The position numbers and the translations under genes are program-made. Source: G963677485 sp942492855 (lineage in GTDB: Bacteria > Armatimonadota > HRBIN16). From it: 64,000 bases of DNA. This document shows positions 23,696-32,980 of this stretch, in pieces (position 1 is the stretch's first letter; each line of letters starts with the position of its first letter). Location: NCBI GenBank assembly GCA_942492855.1, contig OW818647.1, positions 3,906,001 through 3,970,000 on the forward strand, given 5' to 3'. A model generated the notes under the pieces. It saw nothing but the letters and a program-made list of their open reading frames with translations, had not been told where the DNA came from and ran no database searches.

Positions 23696-24625
23696 ATGAA
23701 ACAGATCATCGCGATTCTGAGCTTACTGGTGCTTCCGGTGGGTAACCTGATAGCGGCACCGGCACAGCAAAAGCTGACCGGGCAACTCAATATGTCTGGA
23801 GCCTGGGCCATCTATCCTCTGGCCCAGAGATGGGGTGAGGCGTTCCAGAAGCTTCATCATGGTGTGAAGCTGAATATTTCTGCAGGTGGGGCTGGGAAAG
23901 GGATGGCCGATGTGCTGTCTGGTGCCGTTGATATCGGCATGGTTTCGCGTGAGATCGACCCCAGCGAGCGGGCTCGAGGGGCGAAACCCATCATGGTAGC
24001 CAAAGACGGAGTGTTTGGTATCATCAGCTCGCGAAATCCGGCTCGCGCCCAAATATTGCGCACTGGTATCAGCCGTCAGAAATTGGCTGATATGTTCATT
24101 ACCCAGAAGGTGAACAACTGGAAACAGCTTGGCGGCCCGGATGTTCCGGTGCATGTCTACACACGGTCGGATGCGTGTGGAGCGGGTTCTACCTGGGCTG
24201 CTACGCTGGGCAAATACAAGCAAGATCAAATCAAAGGGATTGGTATATACAGCGATCCCAGCGTAATTGACGCCGTGAAGAAGGATGTTCTGGGCATCGG
24301 ATACTGCAATCTCGGGTTTGTGTTTACCAAGAAGAGCATAGAAAAGGGCATCTACCTGGTGCCGATCGATGCCAACGGTAATGGGAAAGCCGATCCTGAT
24401 GAGTTCATCGACACGCGTGCACGTGCTTATCGCGGTGTGGCGACCGGAAAATATCCGGGTTCCAGACGCGAATTCTTTGTAACCAAAGGAAAGCCGAATA
24501 AGATAGCTGCCGCCTTCATTAGCTTCACGCTGAGCGACCAGGGCATGAAGATACTCAAAGAGATCGGTGGATTTGTGCCTGTCACACCGGCCGAGATAGC
24601 CGCACAGTTGAAGGGCTTGAAATAG
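23696..24625 (+). CDS. pstS: Phosphate ABC transporter, substrate-binding protein
   Basis: Captures phosphate outside the cytoplasmic membrane and delivers it to PstCA. The 309-residue protein has an N-terminal signal peptide without a lipobox cysteine. Binding-fold landmarks include SGAWAIYPL at the N-terminus, the SAGGAGKGMADVLSGAVDIGM segment and RSDACGAGST, which fit phosphate-loop positions in PstS. A DANGNGKADPDE stretch near residue 225 resembles a calcium-binding loop and is unusual for the family. The ATG at 23696 lacks a close Shine-Dalgarno: AAGGAG lies 29 bases upstream with a small hairpin between. It starts the pstSCAB operon. Confidence 0.92.
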   Translation: MKQIIAILSLLVLPVGNLIAAPAQQKLTGQLNMSGAWAIYPLAQRWGEAFQKLHHGVKLNISAGGAGKGMADVLSGAVDIGMVSREIDPSERARGAKPIMVAKDGVFGIISSRNPARAQILRTGISRQKLADMFITQKVNNWKQLGGPDVPVHVYTRSDACGAGSTWAATLGKYKQDQIKGIGIYSDPSVIDAVKKDVLGIGYCNLGFVFTKKSIEKGIYLVPIDANGNGKADPDEFIDTRARAYRGVATGKYPGSRREFFVTKGKPNKIAAAFISFTLSDQGMKILKEIGGFVPVTPAEIAAQLKGLK

Positions 24626-24668
24626 CTACTACTTGGGTAGAGTTCACTCGGACACAGGGACGCATCAT

Positions 24669-25598
24669 ATGAAACTCCACCGCAAGCTGTATGAGTTAAT
24701 CGCTGGTAAGCTGATGCTGTTCACCAGCCTCTTCTCTGCATCGGTCGTCATATTGATCGGGGTGGCCCTCTACTTTCGGGCTCGTCCTCTGCTTACCGCC
24801 AAGAGTTGGCAGCAGTTGCATCTTAGCCGTGAATGGCAGCCGTCTGCCGGGTTGTTTGGGTTCCGGCCATTTATCGAAGGGACCTTTTGGGTGACCGGAC
24901 TGGCTGTCATCATTGCTGTGCCGGTGTGCCTAATGGCGGCCGTATTCCTCTCTGAGTATGCATCACCCCGTATACGGTCCATTGTGAAGCCGATGATTGA
25001 CATACTGGCGGGGATACCGTCGGTGGTTTATGGTGTGTGGGGTGTATTGGTTGTGGTCCCATTCGTTGCGAATGTGCTGGCACCCTACGCATCACGCCAT
25101 TGGAAATCTATCCCATTTCTTTCTGCCGAGTATAGCACTGGTTTCAGCATCTTCTCAGGTGGAGTGGTGTTGGCTGTGATGATCAGCCCAGTAATCGTGT
25201 CGGTGGCCGCGGAGGTGCTGAGGGCGGTGCCTGTAGCTTACCGTGAAGCCTCCTATGCGGTGGGAGCCACTCGGTATGAAACCATCACCCGCGTGGTCGT
25301 GCGTAAGGCCTTCCCTGGACTGGTGGCGGCAGTGGTGCTTGGCACTTCGCGCGCACTAGGCGAGACGATGGCCGTGCTGATGGTGGTGGGGAACGTGCCC
25401 CAGATCGCCAAGTCGATCTTTGACCCGGCATATCCGCTGCCTGCCCTGATAGCGAACAACTACGGCGAGATGATGTCTATCCCGCTTTACGATTCGGCAC
25501 TACTCGCGGCGGCTCTGCTGTTGTTTGGAATAATATTGCTGTTTAATGTGCTGGCCCAAATAGTATTGATGCAGGCTGTCAGGATGTCCACACGGTGA
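24669..25598 (+). CDS. pstC: Phosphate ABC transporter, permease PstC
   Basis: One of the two membrane subunits of the Pst phosphate importer. It has 309 residues and about six transmembrane segments. The EAA loop that contacts PstB is seen as REASYAVGATRYETITRVV. The ATG at 24669 has AGGGA ten bases upstream and is preferred over an in-frame TTG at 24633. The stop overlaps the pstA GTG by four bases. Confidence 0.93.
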   Translation: MKLHRKLYELIAGKLMLFTSLFSASVVILIGVALYFRARPLLTAKSWQQLHLSREWQPSAGLFGFRPFIEGTFWVTGLAVIIAVPVCLMAAVFLSEYASPRIRSIVKPMIDILAGIPSVVYGVWGVLVVVPFVANVLAPYASRHWKSIPFLSAEYSTGFSIFSGGVVLAVMISPVIVSVAAEVLRAVPVAYREASYAVGATRYETITRVVVRKAFPGLVAAVVLGTSRALGETMAVLMVVGNVPQIAKSIFDPAYPLPALIANNYGEMMSIPLYDSALLAAALLLFGIILLFNVLAQIVLMQAVRMSTR

Positions 25599-26443
25599 AA
25601 ATGCGAAAACTGCGTGACGGCATATTCACCTTCACTGCGTTATCGGCCGTCATCATGATTTTGGTGTGTTTGACCACCATTTTGGGAACCATTATCAGCA
25701 AAGGCATTGGAGCCATCAACTGGCAGATACTCACCCAGGAGCCGAAAGGCAGCTTTTACACCGGTGGTGTAGGTGGTATCGCTAATGCGATTGTGGGTTC
25801 GTTGTATATCGGATTTGGGGCCACCATACTGGCCCTAATTGTGGGACTGCCCTGTGTGTTGTATCTGCGCTGCTGGGCGCATGGAACTCGGCTTGCCGCG
25901 GTAATCCGTGGTCTGATGGACGTGTTGTGGGGTATCCCCTCCATCGTGTTTGGTGCCTTTGGCTTCACCATCATGATATGGCTGGGGTTACGGGCCTCAC
26001 TTCTGGCGGGCATCATCACCGTGGCGTTGTTTGAGTTGCCAATCATCATCCGTTCAATCGACGAAGTGGTCCGTATGATCCCCCGCGAGCTTGACGAAAC
26101 AGCATATGCACTGGGGTCAACCCGCTTCGAAACTGCCCGGAAAGTGATACTGAAGCAAGCCATGCCCGGCATCGTATTGGGGACACTGCTGGCTTTCGGA
26201 AGGGGGATTGGCGATGCCGCCTCGGTGTTGTTCACGGCCGGATATACCGACCACATCCCCAGCTCAATCATGGACCCCACGGCGACCCTGCCATTGGCTA
26301 TCTTCTTCCAGTTAGGTACTCCTTTTGAGGAGGTTCACCAGCGGGCGTATGCTGCCGCGCTGGTTCTGGTGGTGATGGTGCTGACGGTCAGTGTGATTTC
26401 GCGGCTAATCAGTGCCCGTTTGAATAGATATTCGGTGAAGTAG
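25595..26443 (+). CDS. pstA: Phosphate ABC transporter, permease PstA
   Basis: Partner membrane subunit of PstC, 282 residues and about six membrane segments. The EAA loop is DETAYALGSTRFETARKVI and the family hallmark GIPSIVFGAFGF is present in the central region. Translation begins at a GTG overlapping the pstC stop, which implies coupling. pstB follows eight bases after the stop. Confidence 0.93.
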   Translation: MKMRKLRDGIFTFTALSAVIMILVCLTTILGTIISKGIGAINWQILTQEPKGSFYTGGVGGIANAIVGSLYIGFGATILALIVGLPCVLYLRCWAHGTRLAAVIRGLMDVLWGIPSIVFGAFGFTIMIWLGLRASLLAGIITVALFELPIIIRSIDEVVRMIPRELDETAYALGSTRFETARKVILKQAMPGIVLGTLLAFGRGIGDAASVLFTAGYTDHIPSSIMDPTATLPLAIFFQLGTPFEEVHQRAYAAALVLVVMVLTVSVISRLISARLNRYSVK

Positions 26444-26451
26444 GAATAAAC

Positions 26452-27210
26452 ATGACCACAGCACACATTAAGGTAGAACACTTGAGCCTGACATACCGCG
26501 AGCACCCAGGACTCAAAGATATCAATGCCGCCTTCCCGCGTAATGAGGTCACGGCGATCATCGGCCCTTCCGGTTGCGGCAAGACAAGCTTGCTGCGCTG
26601 CCTCAACCGGATGATCGACCTGGTGCCAGGTGCAGTGGTCAACGGTAAAGTGCTGGTGGGTGATATGGACATCTACGCTAAAGGGGTGGACGTCACCGCC
26701 GTTCGTAAGAGGGTGGGGCTCATCGCCCAGAAGCCAACGGTATTGCCGATGTCTATCTTTGAGAACGTGGCTTACGGACCGCGAATCTACGGCTACGAGA
26801 GCCGAAAGAAGCTGCATGAAACCGTGGAGCGGTGTCTGGTTATGACCGGGCTTTGGGATGAAGTGAAGCATCGGTTGAAGGACCCGGCCGGTCGGCTGTC
26901 TATCGGTCAGCAGCAGCGTTTGTGCCTGGCCCGTGGGCTGGCCGTGGAGCCGGAAGTGCTCTGCTTCGACGAACCCACCTCGGCACTTGACCCGCTGTCC
27001 GCACAGTGGATCGAACGGGAGATACTTAGCCTGAAGCAGGGCTACACAGTGGTGGTAGTGACGCATAACCTTCAACAGGCGATGCGCATAGCCGACAATG
27101 TCATATTCATGCGGCTGGGTGAGGTGACTGAATCCGGCACGGCCGACGAGGTGTTGCGGTCCCCCAAGCACGAGTTCACTCAGGCCTACATCAATGGGAT
27201 CGAAGAGTAG
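26452..27210 (+). CDS. pstB: Phosphate ABC transporter, ATPase PstB
   Basis: Energises phosphate import. It is 252 residues with Walker A GPSGCGKTS near residue 38, signature LSIGQQQR (Ile replaces the second Gly of LSGGQ), Walker B VLCFDEPTSALDP and the H-loop VVVTHNLQQA. The signature variation is tolerated in many ABC ATPases. A phoU gene usually follows pstB; here it is absent and an AlbA_2-type gene comes next. Confidence 0.95.
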   Translation: MTTAHIKVEHLSLTYREHPGLKDINAAFPRNEVTAIIGPSGCGKTSLLRCLNRMIDLVPGAVVNGKVLVGDMDIYAKGVDVTAVRKRVGLIAQKPTVLPMSIFENVAYGPRIYGYESRKKLHETVERCLVMTGLWDEVKHRLKDPAGRLSIGQQQRLCLARGLAVEPEVLCFDEPTSALDPLSAQWIEREILSLKQGYTVVVVTHNLQQAMRIADNVIFMRLGEVTESGTADEVLRSPKHEFTQAYINGIEE

Positions 27211-27281
27211 GAGCCGCAAGCGGGTAGAATGATATACAGGTGAGCCACCATGGCCGCCGATTATGTCATTCGAGGTCAGAG

Positions 27282-28517
27282 ATGCAGAAATCAGTAGCGC
27301 TAGAGATGATCGCCAACGGTGAAAACTCTGGGGTTGAGTTCAAAAGAGACGACATCCGACCTGAGCAGCTCGCGAAAGAGGCGGTAGCTTTCGCCAACTT
27401 TCAGGGTGGACGCATCCTACTGGGTGTGGAAGACGATGGCTCTATCACGGGCGTACAACGATCGGAGCTTCAGGACTGGGTCATGAGTGCTTTTCGTGAT
27501 AGAGTTCACCCGCAGATCATCCCGTTCTATGAGGAAGTTCAACTAGACGATGGCAAGATCATTGCTGTGGTCAGTATAGCTAGTGGTGTGTCAAAACCGT
27601 ATGTGCTCAGGCACAATCGACGCGAGGATGTCTATGTCCGCCTCGGCAACCGCTCAGAACTTGCCACACGCGAGCAGCAATTAAGGCTTTACGAAAGCGG
27701 TGGGCTGATGCATGTGGAGCTTTTGCCGGTTCCTGGAACTGCGTTCGAAAACCTTGATCTTGATCGGATTTCGTATTACCTTCAGAACATCATTAAAGAC
27801 CCAGAAATACCGGACACGCATGACGAGTGGGTTAAGCGGCTGTGCGGGATGGGCTTGATGGCAGATGACGGACTTGGACATCATGTCTGCTCGGTTGCGG
27901 GTCTGGTGTGCTTTGGTATAGCTCCTCGCAGGACCTTGAAGCAAGCCGGTCTTCGCATAATGGCATTTGATGGGCCAGATAAGGACTACAAAGCGACGTT
28001 CGATGAAGTAGTTGACGGCCCGATGGTTGCCAGATGGAAAGCGATGCCTTCTGGTGATCGTGTTATGGTAGACTATGGGTTGGTTGAAAAGTTGACTGCA
28101 CTCATCACTCCATTAATATCGGAAGAGACATCTACCATTGATGAGTTTATGCAGCGTCAGAAGAGATGGCTTTACCCATGGGATGCTGTGCGTGAGGTGG
28201 TGGTGAATGCGCTGGTACATCGTGACTGGTCGCGGAATGTGGACATTGAGATATGCCTCTACAGTGACCGGATGGAAGTGATCAGTGCTGGCAGGCTGCA
28301 GAACTCCATGACTGTCGAAAAGATGGTGGCCGGGCAGCGGTCGCCGCGGAACCCGTCGATTGTGGAGATCATGCGTGACTACTCGTATGTCGATGCCCGG
28401 GGGATGGGGATACGCACCAAAGTGATCCCGCAGATGCGGGCGCAGAACGGCGTCGACCCCGAATTCATCGCCACTGATGACTACCTGAAAATCGTGCTGC
28501 GTAAGGCGAAGCAGTAG
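27282..28517 (+). CDS. AlbA_2/Schlafen-type ATP-binding protein with RecG-like C-terminus
   Basis: A 411-residue protein. The N-terminal AlbA_2 domain shows NSGVEFKRDD followed by EAVAFANFQGGRILLGVEDDGSITG. The C-terminal HATPase_c_4-like domain contains REVVVNALVHRDWS and the GMGIRT segment. Proteins of this type are often called putative transcriptional regulators or ATP-dependent helicase-related; some take part in defence, but the function of this one is unknown. The ATG at 27282 has AGG seven bases before it; a GTG at 27240 is the alternative but lacks a ribosome binding site. It lies 71 bases downstream of pstB and may share its transcript. Confidence 0.75.
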   Translation: MQKSVALEMIANGENSGVEFKRDDIRPEQLAKEAVAFANFQGGRILLGVEDDGSITGVQRSELQDWVMSAFRDRVHPQIIPFYEEVQLDDGKIIAVVSIASGVSKPYVLRHNRREDVYVRLGNRSELATREQQLRLYESGGLMHVELLPVPGTAFENLDLDRISYYLQNIIKDPEIPDTHDEWVKRLCGMGLMADDGLGHHVCSVAGLVCFGIAPRRTLKQAGLRIMAFDGPDKDYKATFDEVVDGPMVARWKAMPSGDRVMVDYGLVEKLTALITPLISEETSTIDEFMQRQKRWLYPWDAVREVVVNALVHRDWSRNVDIEICLYSDRMEVISAGRLQNSMTVEKMVAGQRSPRNPSIVEIMRDYSYVDARGMGIRTKVIPQMRAQNGVDPEFIATDDYLKIVLRKAKQ

Positions 28518-28578
28518 TGACCGACTGTTCCTTTTTAGCGGAATTTGACTGCAAGACGGTAATACATTACCAACCAAA

Positions 28579-28608
28579 ACCCCCTCCAGGCTGACGCCTG
28601 GAGGGGGT
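28579..28608 (-). terminator. Rho-independent terminator, mainly for argS
   Basis: A perfect 13-bp GC-rich stem (28579-28591 with 28596-28608) with a four-base loop lies between convergent genes. On the minus strand it is followed by TTTTGG, so it fits argS; it may act in both directions. Confidence 0.8.
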
Positions 28609-28632
28609 AAGGTCATTATACGCCGAAAGAAG

Positions 28633-30309
28633 TTACATGCTCTCCGGCGCAGAGACGCCCAACAGGTCAAGTGCGTTGTGCAGAGTGATCTGCGCGGCTT
28701 GAACCAGCGCCAGCCGGGCTTTTGACAGCTCGATGGGCGTGTCGGGATGCACTACCTTGCAGTTCTGGTAGAAGCGGTGGAAGGTATCCGCCACTTCGCG
28801 GCAATACTGCGTCATGCGGTGCGGAGCACGCTGCGCGGCGGCGGTCAGTATTTCATCCGGAAGTTCCGCGATCTTCTTGATCAAGTTGATCTCGTGCTCA
28901 GAGGTTAACCCGCTCAGGTCCTGCGTGGCGACATCCGGAAGTGGGATACCCTCATCTGCTGCTTTCCGCAGAATGCTGCAGATGCGCGCATGAGCGTATT
29001 GCACGTAGTAAACCGGGTTCTCGTTGCTCTTCTTGGTGGCCAGTTCGATGTCAAAATCCAGGCCCGTGTCGCTGCTGCGCATCAACAAGAAGAAACGTGT
29101 AGCATCTCTGCCGGCCTCTTCCAGAACGTCGCGAAGTGTCACCACGTTGCCTGCCCGCTTGCTCATACGCACCATCTCGCCGCCCTTAAAGATGCGCACG
29201 ATCTGGTGGATCAGCACTTCCAGCTTGTCGCTGCCGTAACCCAGCATATCAACAGCCGCCTTGGTGCGGGCGACATAGCCGTGGTGGTCAGGACCCCAAA
29301 TGTCGATCAGGGTGTCAAACCCGCGGTCGAGCTTGTTTTTATGGTAGGCGGTATCGGCGGCGATGTAGGTCGGCTGCCCATTGGCGCGCACGATCACACG
29401 GTCTTTGTCGTCACCAAACTGGGTAGAGCGCAACCAGAGCGCGCCTTCGTTCTCGTAGACGAAGTTGGCGGCCTTGAGCTGTTCGATGCAGCGCATCACT
29501 TCACCGCTGTCGTGAAGCTCTTTTTCGCTAAACCATACGTCGAACTCGATGCCAAAATCAGCCAGGTCCTGCTTCTGCTGAGCTTTCATCGCGGCTTCCG
29601 CGTAGGTGCGGAAGCGGGCACTCACCTCATCGGCGGCTCCGATGACATAGTCAGGCCCGAACTGCTGCAGCATCTCGCGGGCGATGTCGATCACGTATTC
29701 GCCTTCGTAAGCGTCGCTGGGCATAGATATCTCTTGGCCGAGGAGCTGTTTGTAGCGAACCAGCAGCGAATCGGCGAAGTTCTGCATCTGCAGAGAGTTC
29801 AGGGCATCATTGACGTAGAACTCGCAGGTCACATCGTAACCTGCAGCTTTCAACATGCGTGCCAGGCTGTCGCCGATGGCGCCACCACGCCCATGGGCCA
29901 TATGGATGGGGCCGTTGGGGTTGGCACTGACGAACTCTATGTTGATCTTGTGTCCGTTGCCAATCTGGCTTTGGCCGTAGCTGCTTCCTGCAGCACAGAT
30001 TTCACGCACCAGCTCATGCAGCCAGTCAGGCTTCAGTTTGAAGTTGATGAAGCCTCCGCCAGCCACAGAAACCTCTGTGACAAGGCGGTCCTCCGGCATG
30101 TTCTTGATGAGTATGTTCGCAATTTCGAACGGCTTTTTACCGGCCTGTTTCGCCAATAACATCGCGACATTGGCACTAAAGTCACCAAAAGAGGTGTTTT
30201 TCGGTGGGTCGACGCTGAAATCGGGCATCGTATCAAAAGAGAGAGCACCGCTCTCTCGGGCATTCAATAGAGCTTTTTGAACGAGATGGATCACACGCTG
30301 CTTCGCCAT
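28633..30309 (-). CDS. argS: Arginyl-tRNA synthetase
   Basis: A class I aminoacyl-tRNA synthetase that charges tRNA-Arg in the cytoplasm. The 558-residue length is typical. The HIGH motif appears as HMAHGR in SANPNGPIHMAHGRGG, and the KMSKS counterpart as RMSKRAGNVV. The N-terminal domain (FGDFSANVAM) and C-terminal DALRA anticodon-binding domain, ending with HNALDLLGVSAPESM, are both complete. It stands alone on the minus strand with a strong terminator after it. Confidence 0.97.
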   Translation of the reverse strand: MAKQRVIHLVQKALLNARESGALSFDTMPDFSVDPPKNTSFGDFSANVAMLLAKQAGKKPFEIANILIKNMPEDRLVTEVSVAGGGFINFKLKPDWLHELVREICAAGSSYGQSQIGNGHKINIEFVSANPNGPIHMAHGRGGAIGDSLARMLKAAGYDVTCEFYVNDALNSLQMQNFADSLLVRYKQLLGQEISMPSDAYEGEYVIDIAREMLQQFGPDYVIGAADEVSARFRTYAEAAMKAQQKQDLADFGIEFDVWFSEKELHDSGEVMRCIEQLKAANFVYENEGALWLRSTQFGDDKDRVIVRANGQPTYIAADTAYHKNKLDRGFDTLIDIWGPDHHGYVARTKAAVDMLGYGSDKLEVLIHQIVRIFKGGEMVRMSKRAGNVVTLRDVLEEAGRDATRFFLLMRSSDTGLDFDIELATKKSNENPVYYVQYAHARICSILRKAADEGIPLPDVATQDLSGLTSEHEINLIKKIAELPDEILTAAAQRAPHRMTQYCREVADTFHRFYQNCKVVHPDTPIELSKARLALVQAAQITLHNALDLLGVSAPESM

Positions 30310-30483
30310 TTGGGGGTCATCCTCCCTATGAAAACAGAACGATGAACGCTAGCCATTGGCGCGTTCATCGACTTGAACAAGTACATATTATATCAGAAAA
30401 GTGCAGGCAAATGGGTTCTATTACATGCTATTTTGTCGAGATATTACGTTCAATATGTATGTGTAATGCACTGACGTATTTAG

Positions 30484-30498
30484 TAATAACTGTTATTA
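30484..30498. promoter_or_regulatory. Perfect palindrome in an AT-rich leader
   Basis: TAATAAC and GTTATTA flank a single T at 30491, forming a perfect palindrome. It lies in a stretch of markedly low GC (about 30420-30570) upstream of the lipoprotein gene, where a promoter and operator would be expected. Confidence 0.35.
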
Positions 30499-30590
30499 AT
30501 ACTAGTATTTACTCAAAAAGTATTAAAAAACACACATATGTAATTATACAGGGTAAACTTATGCCATCCTACACTAGAAAGGTGGATATC

Positions 30591-31724
30591 ATGAATTTCT
30601 CTAACCTAGGCAAGTGTGTAACTCGAACAGCCGTTTTCGCCCTATTGGCATTCGCTGTCAGCGGATGTGGAGGGAGCGGAGACGATGGCAACCCATCAGG
30701 CGATACAACGTCAGGCGCTGGCCTGTTCCCTAACACTGCGACCGCATTTAGAATGAGGGAAACAGTCGCTAGAGCGAGCACTGACGTTGTTGTGTGTTTA
30801 GGACAGCCAGTGGCCACACAATTGGCTGGCGTCTCAGTAAGGCCTTTTGTCACTCCATCAAATACTGTCTATTTTCAATATGTTGGCAGCAGCATAAAAA
30901 TGTGGAGTGGTACTGAAATGGTGACATTCCTGCCCAGTACTATTGAGGTAGGGGACACCTGGAGCTTCATCAACAAAGGTGCGAATACCACTGTACTCGT
31001 ACTTCCAAAACAGACCATCACTGTGCCAGAAGGCACCTACCCTGACTGCTGGGGCATTCAAATGACCTCCTTAAGGTCAGCACAGACACAGATCACCACA
31101 CTATGGTTCGCGGTCAACGTGGGCCTAATCAAGCAGACCGAGACGTTGGCCGGCACACTGCAAAGTAGCTTGGAACTAGTCTCAAGAAACTTGTCTGCAT
31201 CGCAAGCGACAGGGACAACCCTATTTCCTTTAGAATCCAAGACGTTGGTGATGGCTGCTACCATGAACGGTCAAGCAATAACGGATGCTTTACTCACGTT
31301 CGATCGTGAAAGCTCTGGACGGACTGCATTCAGTACGAATTTTGGTATGGTTGATCTGTACAACAACGGTGATGCGTTGATGATGTACTACAGCTCAACC
31401 ACTAACGGGACCTTGATCCCAGCATCCGTTCAGGTCGGATCAACTTGGTCGCCTGACGGTTCACCGTATTCGAGTGGCAAGGTGCTGAAGATTGAGACAG
31501 TGACAGTACCAGCGGGCAGCTTCAACTGCTTCGTCGTTGAATTCCAGGGAACGAATCTCAACGGCAAGTGGTGGTGTTCTCCCGGTGTGGGTGTCGTGAA
31601 ATACGAGGCGATGCACGAGTACTGGGATCAGCCTACAGGGCAGCCTGTTGTCGATTACAACGAAGAACCCATGGTACAAACCGGAACACTAAAATACCTG
31701 AATATGACAGCAGTAAATCCATAA
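30591..31724 (+). CDS. Putative lipoprotein with repeated beta-rich domain
   Basis: A 377-residue protein with a lipobox cysteine at position 26 (AVSG then Cys). The start at ATG 30591 has AAGGTGG close by; the frame is open further upstream but that region is AT-rich and non-coding in character. The mature protein appears to contain two related halves, each with an EVGDTWSF- or QVGSTWSP-like turn followed by TVPEGTYPDCW or TVPAGSFNCFV. This pattern recurs in uncharacterised environmental lipoproteins. No function is known. A perfect terminator follows. Confidence 0.7.
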   Translation: MNFSNLGKCVTRTAVFALLAFAVSGCGGSGDDGNPSGDTTSGAGLFPNTATAFRMRETVARASTDVVVCLGQPVATQLAGVSVRPFVTPSNTVYFQYVGSSIKMWSGTEMVTFLPSTIEVGDTWSFINKGANTTVLVLPKQTITVPEGTYPDCWGIQMTSLRSAQTQITTLWFAVNVGLIKQTETLAGTLQSSLELVSRNLSASQATGTTLFPLESKTLVMAATMNGQAITDALLTFDRESSGRTAFSTNFGMVDLYNNGDALMMYYSSTTNGTLIPASVQVGSTWSPDGSPYSSGKVLKIETVTVPAGSFNCFVVEFQGTNLNGKWWCSPGVGVVKYEAMHEYWDQPTGQPVVDYNEEPMVQTGTLKYLNMTAVNP

Positions 31725-31737
31725 CATAAATATCTAT

Positions 31738-31772
31738 CTCTGCCACAGGTCAACCTGTGGCAGAGCAATTAT
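31738..31772 (+). terminator. Terminator hairpin after the lipoprotein gene
   Basis: CTCTGCCACAGG (31738-31749) pairs perfectly with CCTGTGGCAGAG (31754-31765) around TCAA, followed by an AT-rich CAATTATT. Confidence 0.75.
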
Positions 31773-31828
31773 TAAAACACAAGCCAGCCATATTGAACCC
31801 CGTGGGCAGATCCGATTACCGCGCCTAC

Positions 31829-32902
31829 TTACGTAGATATTGGCAACACAAACCTCACTGTAGTACCCTGGCCAACGGCACTGTCAATCCAGATGTGCCC
31901 ACCCATACTTTTAACAGCAAGACGGCAGAAGGTGAGGCCTAATCCCGAGCTGGCCGCACCGGCCTTGCGGGCATCCATCTGTGTGTATTTGTCAAAAACT
32001 TTCCCCACCCACTCGGAGTCAATACCCGGCCCCTTATCGCTGACCGAAATCTGCGCCGACCCATTTGGCAGTAGCTCTGCTAGTATGTCAACCACGCTGT
32101 TTTCAGGGCTGTATTTCAAGGCGTTGCTCAGCAAATTGACCATCACACGGGTGAGAATCGCTGGATCCGCAATCACATGAATCGGTTGGGCGGGGGAGTT
32201 GAATTTCAACTCTACACGGTTCTGTTTTGACCACAGTGCCACTTGTTGCTGTGCGTCCGCATAGATATCATTGATCAACACCGACTTCGGTTGAAGCTTA
32301 AGTCTTTTTGATTCCAGTCTGGGCAGATCAAGCAGCGAGTTAATCATCCACATCAGCCTGTCGGCTGAAATCAACGAGATGTTCACCATCTCCTTACCTG
32401 TGTCATCAAGCTGGTCGCTTGATATCATTTCAAGAGTCAGTAGGCCTGTTTTGACATTGGTTAATGGCGACCGTAAGTCATGAACGATGAACTGTGTAAG
32501 TTCATCCTGCCTTCTTCGGCTGTAAAGTATCAACGAAATGCCATATGTCAGAAGTAAAAACACTGCCAGCTTGAGTATCATATCGACACCGACTACGCTT
32601 AACCTTGCCAGAGCCTGGTTGGCGAAGTCGACCTTTGTCGCGAGTGCGGAAGCAGCAAACAACTCGGCGGCTGTCCAGGCGAATGCACTTAAAATAGATA
32701 GTATGAAGGCATAATATTCATGGCTTAACACTGCGGCCGTGACGATGGGGATGAAATAGAAGACCATCAGATCAACGTCGGTGTTGTAGTCAACTATAGC
32801 CAGCATCAGCACCAATAGGAAGCTTATAACGCCCCAGAACACGCGCGCAGGCTTGGTCTGATGTAGCAAATGCAGTTGTATGTTGAGTAGCTTGTTTTTC
32901 AT
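31829..32902 (-). CDS. Membrane sensor histidine kinase (orphan)
   Basis: A 357-residue kinase with about four transmembrane segments in residues 20-130, including a VDYNTDVDLMVFYFIP segment typical of a MASE-like sensory domain. The phosphoacceptor is His141 in FIVHDLRSPLTN. The ATP-binding motifs follow: NLLSNALKYSP (N box), SDKGPGID (G1), and GLGLTFCRLAVKSMGG (G2). No response regulator gene lies next to it; the nearest regulator is the ANTAR protein 18 kb away, and no link is implied. There is no clear ribosome binding site before the ATG. Confidence 0.88.
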   Translation of the reverse strand: MKNKLLNIQLHLLHQTKPARVFWGVISFLLVLMLAIVDYNTDVDLMVFYFIPIVTAAVLSHEYYAFILSILSAFAWTAAELFAASALATKVDFANQALARLSVVGVDMILKLAVFLLLTYGISLILYSRRRQDELTQFIVHDLRSPLTNVKTGLLTLEMISSDQLDDTGKEMVNISLISADRLMWMINSLLDLPRLESKRLKLQPKSVLINDIYADAQQQVALWSKQNRVELKFNSPAQPIHVIADPAILTRVMVNLLSNALKYSPENSVVDILAELLPNGSAQISVSDKGPGIDSEWVGKVFDKYTQMDARKAGAASSGLGLTFCRLAVKSMGGHIWIDSAVGQGTTVRFVLPIST

Positions 32903-32980
32903 TACATTGATATTGTAAGCGCAATAACGGCTGGTGCATAGGGTAAACGCTCTTTGAGGTAAAATTAGATTAGGAGTGTG

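Noticed and set aside
28990..30159. A 389-codon open frame on the plus strand across argS
   Set aside because: It lies entirely antisense to the intact, motif-complete argS and has no ribosome site or recognisable domain.
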